DNA of 64,000 nt from CAZAMB01 sp964501365. GTDB lineage: Bacteria > Planctomycetota > Phycisphaerae > UBA1845. This document shows positions 25,377 to 35,983 of this stretch, piece after piece. The notes beneath the pieces are model-generated. The model was not told the DNA's origin and did no database searches. It saw only the letters and a program-made list of their open reading frames with translations. The stretch spans positions 1 through 64,000 of the forward strand of contig CAZCST010000038.1 in assembly GCA_964501365.1 (NCBI GenBank), read 5' to 3'. Numbering within the stretch: position 1 is the stretch's first letter; each line of letters starts with the position of its first letter. Both the position numbers and the translations under genes were made by a program.

Positions 25377-26864
25377 ATGCTCGGAACACTGTTCGGACGC
25401 AAAACGCAATTAAAGAAAGAGCCGTGGAGTCTCAACGCCCACCTGCTATCGCTCGGCGACGATGAGTCGATCAGTCTGGGCCGTGCGATGTGCGGGACTT
25501 TCATTACCGGTCAGACCGGAAGCGGCAAGAGCACGTCGTCAGCGGCGCATTTGGCTGAAGCGATGCTTCGATCGGGATTTGGCGGGCTGGTTCTGAGCGT
25601 CAAGGACGAACGCGCGAACTGGGAGCGGTTGTGCCGCGAAACTGGCCGCCTCAATGACCTCGTCATTATCGATGCGAACTGCCATTGGCGGTTCAACCCA
25701 ATCGATTACGAAGCGACGCGGAACGGTCGGGGCGGAGGCCTCACTGAGAACATCGTGCATCTGCTGATGACGCTTCTCGATACGGCTGGCCGTAACAACG
25801 CTCGGGGGGACGGACGGGAGGATTCCGCGTACTGGAGAAATTCCTGCAAACAACTTCTGCGGAATGCTTGTGACCTCTCCCTTGTAGCCAACGGGCGAGT
25901 GACGGTGCCTGAGCTCTATCAGATTGTCTTATCCGCGCCGACTTCGGCGCAGATGGTGCGGTCCGATGACTGGAGAAAAAGCTCCTACTGCTTCAAGACA
26001 CTTACGGCGGCGGACAAGAGGCCAAAATCACAAAGCCAGGCCAGCGACTTCACCCTGGTCGCTGATTATTTTCTTGTTGAGTTTCCGTGCCTTAGCGACA
26101 AAACCAGGAGCGTTATCGTTTCAACTTTTACGTCGCTCGTCGATTGTCTGCTCCGTGGCACCCTCCGGGACCTGTTCTGCACCGACAGCACGATCACGCC
26201 GGAGGCCATTGAGAATGGAAAAATCATCCTGGTCGATCTGCCGGTGAAGGAATACGGGCAGATTGGATTGATGGCCAACATGCTTTGGAAGCTCTCTTTT
26301 CAAAAGTCGATCGAGCGCCGGGATGTCAAGAATAACCCGCGCCCTGTTTTCCTTTGGACGGACGAAGGGCACCATTTTCTGCACAACGAAGATTCGCTCT
26401 TTCAATCGACGTGCCGAAGTTCGCGGGTTGCTTCGGTGCTCATCACCCAGAATATTCCGAATCTCGACGTTGCGCTGGGCGGCGGAGATACAGGCCGGGC
26501 GGAAGCGGAAAGCCTCCTGGCCAATTTCGGAACACTCATTCTTCACTGCAACACCTGTCAGCGGACGAACGAATTCGCGTCTGGGTTGATCGGCCGATCG
26601 CTGCAATTTTTCAGTAATGGAAGTACGAGCAACCAATGTGACGACTGGCCGATGGCGGCGCTGGGTCTGGGAAACTCCGGGCAGACGAGCGGAGGATTCA
26701 GCGAGGCGTATGAGTACGAAGTCCAGCCGTCATTCTTTACATTGCTGCGCACTGGCGGGCCGAAGAATCGTTGGGAGGCCGACGCCGTGGTCATTAAGAG
26801 CGGGGAAACGTTTCGGAAGTCGGGCAGAATCTTTCTGCCCGTGACGTTCCGGCAAAAACTGTAG
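25377..26864 (+). CDS. Type IV coupling protein-like ATPase (VirD4/TraG/TrwB family)
   Basis: Coupling proteins bring the relaxase-DNA complex to a secretion channel. The 495-residue protein has Walker A FITGQTGSGKSTSS (residues 42-56) and Walker B PVFLWTDEGHHFL (near 322), with VLITQNIPNLDVAL and ESLLANFGTLILHCN, the C-terminal motifs of the TraG/VirD4 class. No N-terminal membrane helices are present, so it belongs to the short, soluble type. The ribosome-binding site GGAG lies just before the ATG. It follows parB by 12 bp. No mating-pore genes were found, so the element probably relies on a helper system. Confidence 0.9.
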   Translation: MLGTLFGRKTQLKKEPWSLNAHLLSLGDDESISLGRAMCGTFITGQTGSGKSTSSAAHLAEAMLRSGFGGLVLSVKDERANWERLCRETGRLNDLVIIDANCHWRFNPIDYEATRNGRGGGLTENIVHLLMTLLDTAGRNNARGDGREDSAYWRNSCKQLLRNACDLSLVANGRVTVPELYQIVLSAPTSAQMVRSDDWRKSSYCFKTLTAADKRPKSQSQASDFTLVADYFLVEFPCLSDKTRSVIVSTFTSLVDCLLRGTLRDLFCTDSTITPEAIENGKIILVDLPVKEYGQIGLMANMLWKLSFQKSIERRDVKNNPRPVFLWTDEGHHFLHNEDSLFQSTCRSSRVASVLITQNIPNLDVALGGGDTGRAEAESLLANFGTLILHCNTCQRTNEFASGLIGRSLQFFSNGSTSNQCDDWPMAALGLGNSGQTSGGFSEAYEYEVQPSFFTLLRTGGPKNRWEADAVVIKSGETFRKSGRIFLPVTFRQKL

Positions 26865-26960
26865 TTCTCGATTCATCGGGTTGATTGGAATAGCGGTCGT
26901 GGCCGTCGGCGCAAAAAGTGTGCGCATCGGTTGGGACACTGCGGGAGAAATGCCGTGGGT

Positions 26961-27548
26961 ATGGATCAAGATCATGGCCCGTCGGGACCTGAGCGGCTGA
27001 AAACGGCCCTGGGGTGGGTCGCCTTCATGAGCGGTGCCTTGGCCATATCAGTCGAAGTTTTCCTTCACCGGAGCCGGAGCTTCGGTGAGCGTTATGTCGG
27101 CATGCAAGCGGCGGCCGTGATTGTGATCGTTCCACTCTATTCGATGTTCTGGGAGGGCTACGACCTGATGCCGCTGATGCGGTTCCTGGGAGCGTTCCTT
27201 CTCATGTGCTTCCTGGTGCGCCTGGGCGGCCTCGTCCGCCGTCGTCGGGACGGCCAGGGAGTTCACAGTCGATACACGGGTTACCCGCGCCTGATGCGCC
27301 TGATGCCCCGGGCGGACGAACGAAGGGTCAAGGGGGCTCTTGAACCCCTCCTCGTATTCTTCGCTGGCATTTTCGCGAGTCCCACGAGCGAGCCGCTCGG
27401 CGGGTACCTAATCCTGACCTCGGTCGGTTTGGCCGTCTCGGTACAGCTCAGTGTCGGATACGAACGGCAACGCGTAATCGATATGAATGACGCCTATTTG
27501 GAACAGCGGTACGTCGCGGAGCGGTTCCGCGAGATGCGTCGTAACTAA
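26961..27548 (+). CDS. Hypothetical membrane protein, 195 aa
   Basis: Not recognised. Hydrophobic segments near residues 17-37, 49-63, 67-90 and 130-165 suggest four membrane helices, separated by an Arg-rich cytoplasmic loop (RRRRDGQGVHSRYTGYPRLM). The ATG at 26961 is preferred; a TTG at 26931 would add ten residues. It continues the plus-strand mobilization operon, 96 bp after the coupling protein. Confidence 0.65.
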   Translation: MDQDHGPSGPERLKTALGWVAFMSGALAISVEVFLHRSRSFGERYVGMQAAAVIVIVPLYSMFWEGYDLMPLMRFLGAFLLMCFLVRLGGLVRRRRDGQGVHSRYTGYPRLMRLMPRADERRVKGALEPLLVFFAGIFASPTSEPLGGYLILTSVGLAVSVQLSVGYERQRVIDMNDAYLEQRYVAERFREMRRN

Positions 27549-27581
27549 ATGCAATGAACCTTAAAGCGAAAGGAGTTCGAG

Positions 27582-27875
27582 ATGAGTAACGAGAATGATG
27601 AACCTCAACCAAAGATAGGGTCCGGCCACTTGTCTGCGATGGCCCGGCAGGGATTGCGGGAATTGCGGGCCGCTTTTTACCCCGAATCAAATATCGCGCA
27701 GCCGCCGGTGTACGGAATCGCGGGTGAGCTCACTCCCGGAGAGATTCGGGATGCTCGGGAACCTAACGTGCGCGACGCGGATGAAGAAAAGGGTTCGGTA
27801 CTTGAGGAAAAACTGCGACAGGCGGAAGCTCGCGACAACGACATACGAGATTCTAAAGAGTTGGAAAAGGAGTGA
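27582..27875 (+). CDS. Hypothetical protein, 97 aa, charged
   Basis: Not recognised. The protein is strongly charged and likely disordered or coiled at its C-terminus (VLEEKLRQAEARDNDIRDSK). A GAAAGGAG site precedes the ATG. It is followed after 4 bp by a 41-residue membrane peptide gene, so the two are probably translated together. Confidence 0.65.
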   Translation: MSNENDEPQPKIGSGHLSAMARQGLRELRAAFYPESNIAQPPVYGIAGELTPGEIRDAREPNVRDADEEKGSVLEEKLRQAEARDNDIRDSKELEKE

Positions 27876-27879
27876 TTCC

Positions 27880-28005
27880 ATGTTTTCATGGATAGTTTGG
27901 CTGACTTATCAGGTGGCTGCGACCGCTGCCTTCTTCGTCTGGTACGCCAAGAAACACCCGGACGAAGCCAGGAAGATGTTAATGAAGTGGCGGAATCTTC
28001 TCTGA
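27880..28005 (+). CDS. Small single-helix membrane protein, 41 aa
   Basis: MFSWIVWLTYQVAATAAFFV begins a 41-residue protein with one hydrophobic helix and a basic C-terminal tail (WYAKKHPDEARKMLMKWRN). AAAAGGAG lies nine bases before the ATG. Its 4-bp distance from the preceding gene and clear ribosome-binding site support it as real. Function unknown. Confidence 0.65.
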   Translation: MFSWIVWLTYQVAATAAFFVWYAKKHPDEARKMLMKWRNLL

Positions 28006-28114
28006 AGATTTGCCAATCGGTCGGTCGGTTTGTGAAGGCGCTGCAACGGGGAGCGCTCACGGTCGCGCAAAATCTTGCGAGTCTCTATTGCTCTCGCAGG
28101 GATCGAGGTCAACA

Positions 28115-28327
28115 ATGAATCGGAAGCTATCGATAGCGGAAATTATCCAGGCAGTTGATGCCTCATTGCCGCCGATCTTGACACCGGAGGAAGCGGCTGG
28201 CCTCCTACGGCTCAAGGTGTCTACACTCTACAGGCACGCCAGCGAAGGCCGTTACGGATCGGCTATTAAGCGGGGCAAGCCCCTTCGCTTCTGGCGTGAC
28301 CGACTGGTTCAGGAGTTCATGCGGTGA
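28115..28327 (+). CDS. Excisionase-like HTH protein, 70 aa
   Basis: The 70-residue protein has the excisionase/MerR-type pattern ILTPEEAAGLLRLKVSTLYR then HASEGRYGSAIKRGKPLRFW. It probably regulates or assists the tyrosine recombinase encoded 430 bp downstream. The ATG at 28115 is chosen because it starts the domain; upstream in-frame sequence is not family-like. Confidence 0.85.
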   Translation: MNRKLSIAEIIQAVDASLPPILTPEEAAGLLRLKVSTLYRHASEGRYGSAIKRGKPLRFWRDRLVQEFMR

Positions 28328-28358
28328 AAATGGCCGAAGTCAATCAAGCCATCAAAGG

Positions 28359-28571
28359 TCATTGTTTCATTGGGCGTCCATTCTCGCGAATCCACGCCTC
28401 AAATTGTTCGACACTTATGCCAAAATATGGCGTCGGCCCTTTTGCGTTTTTTGGCTTCCACATGACCGTGGAGGGCTTAATTCGGATGGTACCGAAAACA
28501 CCGCCGTCGTCTTCAATTATTTCTTCGACAAAGGCAACCGAGACAAATCGTTTTCGATTACGTTCTGACAT
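28359..28571 (-). CDS. Hypothetical protein, 70 aa, convergent to integrase module
   Basis: Not recognised by function. The 70-residue protein has RKRFVSVAFVEEIIEDDGGV, FGTIRIKPSTVMWKP and YFGISVEQFEAWI, a compact alpha/beta pattern that I have seen in small proteins beside planctomycete integrases. The ATG at 28571 has GAGG upstream; a start at 28592 is possible. Opposite in strand to its neighbours. Confidence 0.6.
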   Translation of the reverse strand: MSERNRKRFVSVAFVEEIIEDDGGVFGTIRIKPSTVMWKPKNAKGPTPYFGISVEQFEAWIRENGRPMKQ

Positions 28572-28756
28572 ACAGTTTTCCTCAATGTCCAACTGGCCGC
28601 TGCATTCTGCGGGAGCCGTCGCAGAGAACTCTGGAGGACTAGCATACAGCGCCTAGCATAACGGACAAATGTAGGGAACACATCCTCGGCTCAGGTTTTG
28701 AAGGATGGTGGGAGAATAGACAACCGTCACTTGCTCTTGGCGAATGGAGATAACCA

Positions 28757-30160
<1,404 letters not shown>

Positions 30161-30280
30161 GCCGTGGGCGGTTGAGGGCGTCTCTTTTTGAAACACTCGT
30201 TCGATGCAGTCACGAAGTTTGTACTCTTGTTCGCGCACAGCACCCTCTTTACGATAGTGGAACGAATTCAGGGAGGTCTT

Positions 30281-31078
30281 ATGCGATCATTCTTGCGAAT
30301 TGTGCCGGCCCTTGGGGTGTTGCTCATTCCTGGGTGGATTTGTTGGGCGGTCCAGGGCACGCCCCCAAAGCAGCCAACCGAGCAGGTGGACCAGATACTG
30401 ACGGCCCTCCAAAAGCGCAGCGACGGGCTGAAAGACATCCGCTGCGGCGTGGCATTTACGGATGAGGATCGCATCAACCGGACCACGAACAAAAAAACCG
30501 GGCAGATTGTGCTGGCCGTGGCGAAGCCCAACGCCCACTTCCTTGTGCATTTCGAGAAGACCGAAATTGACGGTGTTCGATACAAACAGGAGTGGTATCT
30601 GTTTGACGGTGTCTGGTTCCATCAGGCAGTCGAGCGGCTCGAGCAAGTGACGCGGCAAAAGATCGCCGGTACCGGTCAGGAAATAGATCTGTTTGATATT
30701 GAGAAGGCCCCCTTCCCCATGCCGTTTGGTCAAAAGAAGGAAAACATTCTCAGGAACTTTGACGTACACCTGGCCGAACCGACCGGCAACGATCCGCCCG
30801 ACACCGACCATCTCATCTGCAATCCCAAACCCACGAGCCGGCTTTCGAAACGATACGATCAACTCGATCTTTATGTACATCGCACACTGAACCTTCCCAA
30901 GCGTATCATTGTCACGAAGAACAACGGGATGGAGATCAGTACGGCGGAGTTTCCTGACCTCTCAGAAACATCGCTCAATACGGGAGTGGATCGCAAGGAC
31001 TTTGAAAAACCAGCGGCGTGGGCCAAATACAAGGACGTGGTCGAAGACATTGTGCCGGTGGATACTCAAGCTCCCTGA
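30281..31078 (+). CDS. LolA-like outer-membrane lipoprotein-sorting family protein
   Basis: The 265-residue protein has an N-terminal signal sequence (MRSFLRIVPALGVLLIPGWI). Its body has the LolA/LppX-like pattern: QVDQILTALQKRSDGLKDI, then IVLAVAKPNAHFLVHFEKTE, YLFDGVWFHQ and beta strands ending with RIIVTKNNGMEISTAEF. The fold binds lipid or acyl chains in the periplasm. The ATG at 30281 follows GGGAGG; a start at 30188 would destroy the signal peptide. The family assignment is from pattern only. Confidence 0.6.
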   Translation: MRSFLRIVPALGVLLIPGWICWAVQGTPPKQPTEQVDQILTALQKRSDGLKDIRCGVAFTDEDRINRTTNKKTGQIVLAVAKPNAHFLVHFEKTEIDGVRYKQEWYLFDGVWFHQAVERLEQVTRQKIAGTGQEIDLFDIEKAPFPMPFGQKKENILRNFDVHLAEPTGNDPPDTDHLICNPKPTSRLSKRYDQLDLYVHRTLNLPKRIIVTKNNGMEISTAEFPDLSETSLNTGVDRKDFEKPAAWAKYKDVVEDIVPVDTQAP

Positions 31079-31099
31079 CAGGCGATTTCGGAGTGGTCT

Positions 31100-32122
31100 G
31101 TGCGGAAACCAGCGGTTCTTGTCACCGGTGCAAGCGGCGAAGTCGGGTACGGCCTGATCGAACGCCTGCCGAAGTCGAGCGATTTACAGATTATTGCGCT
31201 GGACCTGAAGGAGTTGCCGCAGGCGATTCGAGAGCGATGCTCGGCGTCGATTGTCGGCGACATTCTCGATCCAAATCTGCTCCAGCGGCTGGTCACGGAA
31301 TTCGAGATTCACGCCATCTACCACCTGGCAGCACTGCTCAGCACACGGGCTGAATACACCCCGGAAACCGCTCACCGCGTCAATGTCGAAGGCACGCTCA
31401 ATCTCCTGAAATTTGCCCATGAGCAGGCTCGCTGGCACGGCCATACGGTCAAGTTTGTCTTTCCCAGTTCGATCGCGGTGTACGGACTTCCTTCGATCGA
31501 AGTGAAGGAAAAGGCCGGAAAAATTCGCGAAACCGATTGGGTCTTTCCGATCACCATGTACGGCTGCAACAAGGCCTACTGCGAACACCTGGGGCGATAC
31601 TATTCCCTCCACTACCGTCAGCTTGCCGCTGAGGCCGGACCCAGCGGAGTGGATTTTCGATCGGTGCGTTTTCCCGGCTTGATCAGCGCCGTCACCATGC
31701 CCACAGGTGGCACGAGCGACTATGCGGTGGAGATGATTCATGCGGCCGCACAGGACAAGCCGTATGCTTGTTTTGTGTCGCAGCATGCGCGAATTCCGTT
31801 CATGGTGATGCCTGACGCGATTGAGGCATTGCTGCGCCTTGCGAGTGTGCCGTCGGAGAAGTTGACACAGCGGGTGTACAACATCGGGGCTTTCAGTTTA
31901 ACTGCGGCGGAATTGCGTCTCCGCGTGCTGGCAGCATTTCCGCGAGCGGACATCACCTATGTACCGGAGCCTGCACGAGCGGCGATCGTGGATAGCTGGC
32001 CCGCCGACGTGGACGACTCTCCCGCACGTCGCGATTGGAACTGGAAACCCAAATTCGAAGTCGATCGGGCGTTCACGGAATACCTCATCCCCGAGATTAC
32101 GAAGCACTACCGCGAAAAATAA
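31100..32122 (+). CDS. NAD-dependent epimerase/dehydratase, L-threonine 3-dehydrogenase-like
   Basis: The 340-residue GTG-start protein is an extended short-chain dehydrogenase: VLVTGASGEVGYGLI (NAD-binding GxxGxxG), IYHLAALLS, and the catalytic YGCNK (YxxxK) within FPITMYGCNKAYCEHLG. The region GLISAVTMPTGGTSDYAVEM and the PFMVMPDAIEAL stretch match the short-chain L-threonine 3-dehydrogenase subfamily, which oxidises threonine to 2-amino-3-ketobutyrate. A sugar-epimerase function cannot be excluded. It lies 21 bp after the LolA-like gene. Confidence 0.85.
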   Translation: MRKPAVLVTGASGEVGYGLIERLPKSSDLQIIALDLKELPQAIRERCSASIVGDILDPNLLQRLVTEFEIHAIYHLAALLSTRAEYTPETAHRVNVEGTLNLLKFAHEQARWHGHTVKFVFPSSIAVYGLPSIEVKEKAGKIRETDWVFPITMYGCNKAYCEHLGRYYSLHYRQLAAEAGPSGVDFRSVRFPGLISAVTMPTGGTSDYAVEMIHAAAQDKPYACFVSQHARIPFMVMPDAIEALLRLASVPSEKLTQRVYNIGAFSLTAAELRLRVLAAFPRADITYVPEPARAAIVDSWPADVDDSPARRDWNWKPKFEVDRAFTEYLIPEITKHYREK

Positions 32123-32223
32123 CTTCGTCCGACTGCGACCTTCCTGACGTATCTGCGGATCGCTTATTCCGAAAAATGTGCGGATCATCCCCTTGGCTCC
32201 GTTAACGCATAGAATGTTCCACG

Positions 32224-33480
32224 ATGATCTGGATTGTGCTCGTGTTGCTGCTTACCCTCTCCGCCGTCGTTTCGGCATCGGAGACTTCCCTGTTCAGCCT
32301 TCCGCCCAAAACGCTCCGGGAATTTGAGCGATCCGGAGGGCTGCACCGCCGGGCGGTCCGAATGATGCGCGAACCGCACAATGTCCTGATGACGGTGCTG
32401 CTGGCCAACACGTTCAGCAACCTCGGCTTGTACGTTGTCTCCTTCGTCGCCCTGGAAAAGCTGGGCCATACGTATCCGGGCTTTGCGGCAGCGGCCGGAA
32501 TCGGTGTATTGCTTACGGTGATCGTATTTGGGGAGTTGCTCCCCAAGGGCTTGGCGCTGGCCAATGCGCGCCGTGTGGCCCCCTTCGGCGCAGGCCTGCT
32601 ATGGATTCTTGGCATTGTCTTCCTGCCCGTTCAGTGGATTCTCACGGTTCTTCTGGTCAATCCCATTACCCGACTGTTTTCTCCGGCCCACCCGATGTCG
32701 CCAACCGTGACGACGGAAGAACTGCGACTTCTTGTTGAACATTCCGCGCGGCACGGGCACCTGGACTCTGCCGAAAACGAAATGCTCCAGGCGATTGTGG
32801 GTCTTACGGACGCATCGGTGCGCGACATCATGACTCCGCGAGTGGACATTGAGGGCGTGCCTCTTACCGAGCAGCCTGCCAAGGTTCGAGCGAGGATATT
32901 GGCCGCCAAGAAGCGCATCTTTCCCGCGTGCGGCAAGGACCTCGACGATATTCGCGGTGTGTTGCATGCGCGCGACGTGCTGCTTTCCCCGCACACTCCC
33001 TGGCGAAGCCTGCTGCGGCTTGTTCATTTCGTGCCCGAGCAAATCAATCTTTCGCAATTGATGCGTCATTTCCGGGAGAACCGGTCCCACTTTGCGATTG
33101 TCGTGGATGAATACGGCGGCACGGCGGGACTGGTGACCAGCGAGGACGCAGTGGAGTGGATTGTCGGCGACCTTCCTGATGAAGACGCCGCCACCCGGAC
33201 GCCACCCATGGAGCGGATCGACGAGAACACCTATCTGGTGGCCGGCGACCTGAGCATCCGTGAATGGGCGGATCGATTTGGCGTGCAGGAGATCGACGGA
33301 CAGATTGACACCGTCGGCGGGCTCATTCTCTCCCGGCTTGGACGGTTGCCGCACGTGGGCGACAAGATCAAGCTCCGCAATCTGACTCTCACCGTCGAAA
33401 ACATGAAGCGCCGTCGGGTCGAGCGCGTGCGACTTGAGCGCGATCCCCTGGAGGTCGAAGTCGTGGGGGCCAACATATGA
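32224..33480 (+). CDS. CNNM/CorC-family membrane protein with CBS domains
   Basis: The 418-residue protein has the CNNM (DUF21) transmembrane region in residues 1-170 (ETSLFSLPPKTLREFERSGG, NVLMTVLLANTFSNLGLYVV, GELLPKGLALANARR), a CBS pair at about 195-320 (VRDIMTPRVDIEGV, HFAIVVDEYGGTAGLVTSED), and a CorC/HlyC C-terminal domain (IDTVGGLILSRLGRLPHVGD). The family acts in Mg2+ or other divalent cation export or homeostasis. Its stop overlaps the next gene by 4 bp, so the two are translationally coupled. Confidence 0.9.
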   Translation: MIWIVLVLLLTLSAVVSASETSLFSLPPKTLREFERSGGLHRRAVRMMREPHNVLMTVLLANTFSNLGLYVVSFVALEKLGHTYPGFAAAAGIGVLLTVIVFGELLPKGLALANARRVAPFGAGLLWILGIVFLPVQWILTVLLVNPITRLFSPAHPMSPTVTTEELRLLVEHSARHGHLDSAENEMLQAIVGLTDASVRDIMTPRVDIEGVPLTEQPAKVRARILAAKKRIFPACGKDLDDIRGVLHARDVLLSPHTPWRSLLRLVHFVPEQINLSQLMRHFRENRSHFAIVVDEYGGTAGLVTSEDAVEWIVGDLPDEDAATRTPPMERIDENTYLVAGDLSIREWADRFGVQEIDGQIDTVGGLILSRLGRLPHVGDKIKLRNLTLTVENMKRRRVERVRLERDPLEVEVVGANI

Positions 33481-34466
33481 CGATCGAATGGATCTCCATG
33501 CTGGCGTTCATCGCCTTGACGCTCTTTCTGGCCGGCCTGTTTGCCGGGTCGGAAACGGGGTTTTACTGTCTCAATCGACTTCGTGTGTTTCTCGGCGTGC
33601 AACAGGGAAATCGCCGTGCCGCGCGAATCGCCCGGCTGATCGAAGACGAGCAGGGCACGCTGGCTGGTACGCTGGCGGGAACCAACATCATGCACTATCT
33701 GCTGACCAGCGCAGTGGCCTTCACGTTCACTTCGCTCGTGGGACTCCCTCCAGCCGTCGCCGAGCTTTATACGCTGATCGTTCTGACGCCCGTGGTCTTC
33801 GTGTTTGCCGAAGTTGTTCCCAAGAACGTCTTTCAGCGTTATGCCGATTCGCTCATGCCCAGATTCAGCTGGCTGCTCTACGTAGCCAACCGCACGTTTC
33901 GCGTGTTGGGCCTGGTGTGGTTGATGAAGAAGCTGACTGCGCTGGCGGCGCGATGGACGGGGGCGCCGGAAGTCGAGCCGCTTACGGGTGGGCCCAAACG
34001 GTACATCGCCTCGCTTCTTCAGGAGGCCCTTTCGCAGCGGCATCTGGGGGAGGATCAATCTGAGTTGATCGAGCGGGTCGTGAAACTTTCCGACACGCCG
34101 GTGCGCTTTGTGATGGTTCCTCAGCAGAGGGTGGTGATGATTTCGGCTGATGCCGACAGGGAGCGCTTCATGCGCATGGCACGATCCACTGAGCACGCCC
34201 GCGTACTCGTGTACAGTGTTCGACGGACGCAGATCATCGGGTTGGTGAAAATCGACGAGTTGTTGCGCGACACGACCTGGCTGCGGGTGGGCGATCGAGC
34301 GGTTCCCGTGCTGCAACTGCGACCATTCGAAACAGTGGCCAACGCCATGGCGCGCATGCAGCGGATGCAAAAAGAGGTGGCCATTGTCACCGGATTCGGC
34401 GGCGGGTTACTGGGGATGGTGACTTTGCGGGATTTGCTCGATGAAGTTGTGGGGGAAATTCCGTGA
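33477..34466 (+). CDS. CNNM-domain membrane protein, second paralogue
   Basis: The 329-residue protein has a CNNM transmembrane domain (AGSETGFYCLNRLRVFLGVQ, GTLAGTNIMHYLLTSAVAF, FAEVVPKNVFQRYADSL) and a CBS pair (PVRFVMVPQQRVVMISADAD, IVTGFGGGLLGMVTLRDLLD). The C-terminal CorC domain of the first paralogue is missing. The ATG overlaps the stop of the preceding gene (ATGA). The pair may form a heteromer; this is inference. It likely functions in cation transport. Confidence 0.88.
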   Translation: MTIEWISMLAFIALTLFLAGLFAGSETGFYCLNRLRVFLGVQQGNRRAARIARLIEDEQGTLAGTLAGTNIMHYLLTSAVAFTFTSLVGLPPAVAELYTLIVLTPVVFVFAEVVPKNVFQRYADSLMPRFSWLLYVANRTFRVLGLVWLMKKLTALAARWTGAPEVEPLTGGPKRYIASLLQEALSQRHLGEDQSELIERVVKLSDTPVRFVMVPQQRVVMISADADRERFMRMARSTEHARVLVYSVRRTQIIGLVKIDELLRDTTWLRVGDRAVPVLQLRPFETVANAMARMQRMQKEVAIVTGFGGGLLGMVTLRDLLDEVVGEIP

Positions 34467-34496
34467 AAGAGGGGGATCGAATGGGGACGGTCAATC

Positions 34497-35156
34497 TCAG
34501 CGCCCGATGGGGCCTTCGATCACATGCCAAAGAATTCTGGCATTGGACGACGTGCATGCGGCCACATGACCGGCATAGGCGAAATGCTCGACGGTGAACT
34601 CTCGTTGTTGATAGGTCAATACAAACCGACCGTGAGGGTCGATGCGTGAGAGTCGACAGGCCTTAAGCCCGCCAATGCCCTTGCTTTTGGCCTTCAGGGC
34701 CGCTTCCTTTGCCGTCCACATCCTGAAAAATGCACTCCAATCCACGTTTGCGGGTTCGTCCGCAGCATTTTCTTGTGGGGGCGTTTCTTTGGCCGGTGCC
34801 TGATTGCTCTGCCGCGCTTTTCCTTGAATTTTCATCAGGTCCCATTCCTCCTGCGACGCGACAGCCGGCGAAAGGTCCCGGCCACGCGGCGTGATCGATT
34901 CAATATCGATGCCCACGGCTACGGGTGAGATTACAGCCGCGGCAAATCGCGGCTTGTGCGAGATGGACCAATGAAATCGGTCGCGAGGCAGCGGCACGCG
35001 ATCGGGCGTGAAGGGCCACGGACCGGCGGGTGCTCCGCTGAGCTTAGCACTGTGATCCAGCGCGATACGGGCAAACTCGCGCTGCCGTTCAATAAATTGC
35101 GGCCCGACAAGGCCGGGGCGATGCGGAATACGGATCATTACCGGATGAATCACCAT
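34497..35156 (-). CDS. 4'-phosphopantetheinyl transferase superfamily protein (Sfp type)
   Basis: These enzymes transfer phosphopantetheine from CoA to a carrier protein. The 219-residue protein has FHWSISHKPRFAAAVI, GIDIES (Mg-binding Asp) and the signature FRMWTAKEAALKAKSKGIGG. Between them is a variable, Gln/Pro-rich insert. The ATG at 35156 is chosen; the open frame to 35258 runs back into the fabI gene. It is the last gene of the five-gene operon starting at 39374, so its likely partner is an acyl carrier protein of that pathway, which is not in the window. Confidence 0.88.
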   Translation of the reverse strand: MVIHPVMIRIPHRPGLVGPQFIERQREFARIALDHSAKLSGAPAGPWPFTPDRVPLPRDRFHWSISHKPRFAAAVISPVAVGIDIESITPRGRDLSPAVASQEEWDLMKIQGKARQSNQAPAKETPPQENAADEPANVDWSAFFRMWTAKEAALKAKSKGIGGLKACRLSRIDPHGRFVLTYQQREFTVEHFAYAGHVAACTSSNARILWHVIEGPIGR

Positions 35157-35161
35157 CTTGC

Positions 35162-35983
35162 TTACGGTTTGTCGGTCGGCCAGATTCCTCCGAGCGCATG
35201 TTTGACCACGTCGGCGTCGAAATAATTCGTTCCCATGCCCGCGTCCACGACCACGCATTGCGCGTTGACCCCGCTGGATCGCTCACTCAGAAGGAAAAGT
35301 GCCGCATTGGCCACCTCCTCGGTGGTCAGCCCGCTCTTGCGCGGAATCACCTGCTCAGCGAACAGGTAATTCTCCGCGTAGCCGGGAATTCCCGCCGACG
35401 CGCTGGTCTTGAGCAGGCCGGCCGCGACCGCGTTGAATCGCACGTGCGAAAAACGGCTGAACGACTTGGCCAGGAATGCGACCGACGAGTCCAGCGCGGC
35501 CTTGGCGGGAGCCATGTATCCATAACTCTCGACTGCCATGCGCGTCGTTGAAATGGAAATCGTCACGGCGCTGGCCTTCGGGTCGAAGATTTCCTTGAAG
35601 GCATTGGCCAGTGCGATGAAGGAGTAACAACTGATCGAGACACAGCGGAGAAAGTCCTTCCGCGCGACCTCGTGAAACTTGCCGGAGAAATCTTCATAGT
35701 CGGCATAAGCGATCGAGTGCAGCAGTCCGTGAACGACCGGATGCCTTTCCCGGATGGTCCTCGCCAGCGATGAAATCTGCTGATCGTGCTCGACATCGCA
35801 AACGTACACTTCACAATTGGGTAACAGCTTTCGCACCGCGTCGCGCCGCGCCTCCGATCGCACGCTTGCCACGACCGTAGCGCCCTCTTCCAAGAGCAGC
35901 TGCGCGACGTGATAGGCCACGCTTCGCTTGTTGGCGATGCCCAATACGACGATGACCTTGCCGCCAAGATGAAGGAAACTCAC
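35162..35983 (-). CDS. fabI: Enoyl-ACP reductase (FabI family)
   Basis: FabI reduces the enoyl-ACP double bond in type II fatty acid synthesis with NADH. The 273-residue protein shows IVVLGIANKRSVAYHVAQLL (cofactor loop), LLHSIAYADYEDFSGKF, and the catalytic SYGYMAPAKAAL (Tyr-x6-Lys), followed by RFNAVAAGLLKTSASAGIPG. The ATG overlaps the stop of the FabZ-like gene by 4 bp. Placed among two RetSat-like oxidoreductases, it may serve a specialised lipid pathway rather than bulk fatty acid synthesis. No other fatty-acid-synthesis gene is in the window apart from the adjacent FabZ-like one. Confidence 0.92.
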   Translation of the reverse strand: MSFLHLGGKVIVVLGIANKRSVAYHVAQLLLEEGATVVASVRSEARRDAVRKLLPNCEVYVCDVEHDQQISSLARTIRERHPVVHGLLHSIAYADYEDFSGKFHEVARKDFLRCVSISCYSFIALANAFKEIFDPKASAVTISISTTRMAVESYGYMAPAKAALDSSVAFLAKSFSRFSHVRFNAVAAGLLKTSASAGIPGYAENYLFAEQVIPRKSGLTTEEVANAALFLLSERSSGVNAQCVVVDAGMGTNYFDADVVKHALGGIWPTDKP

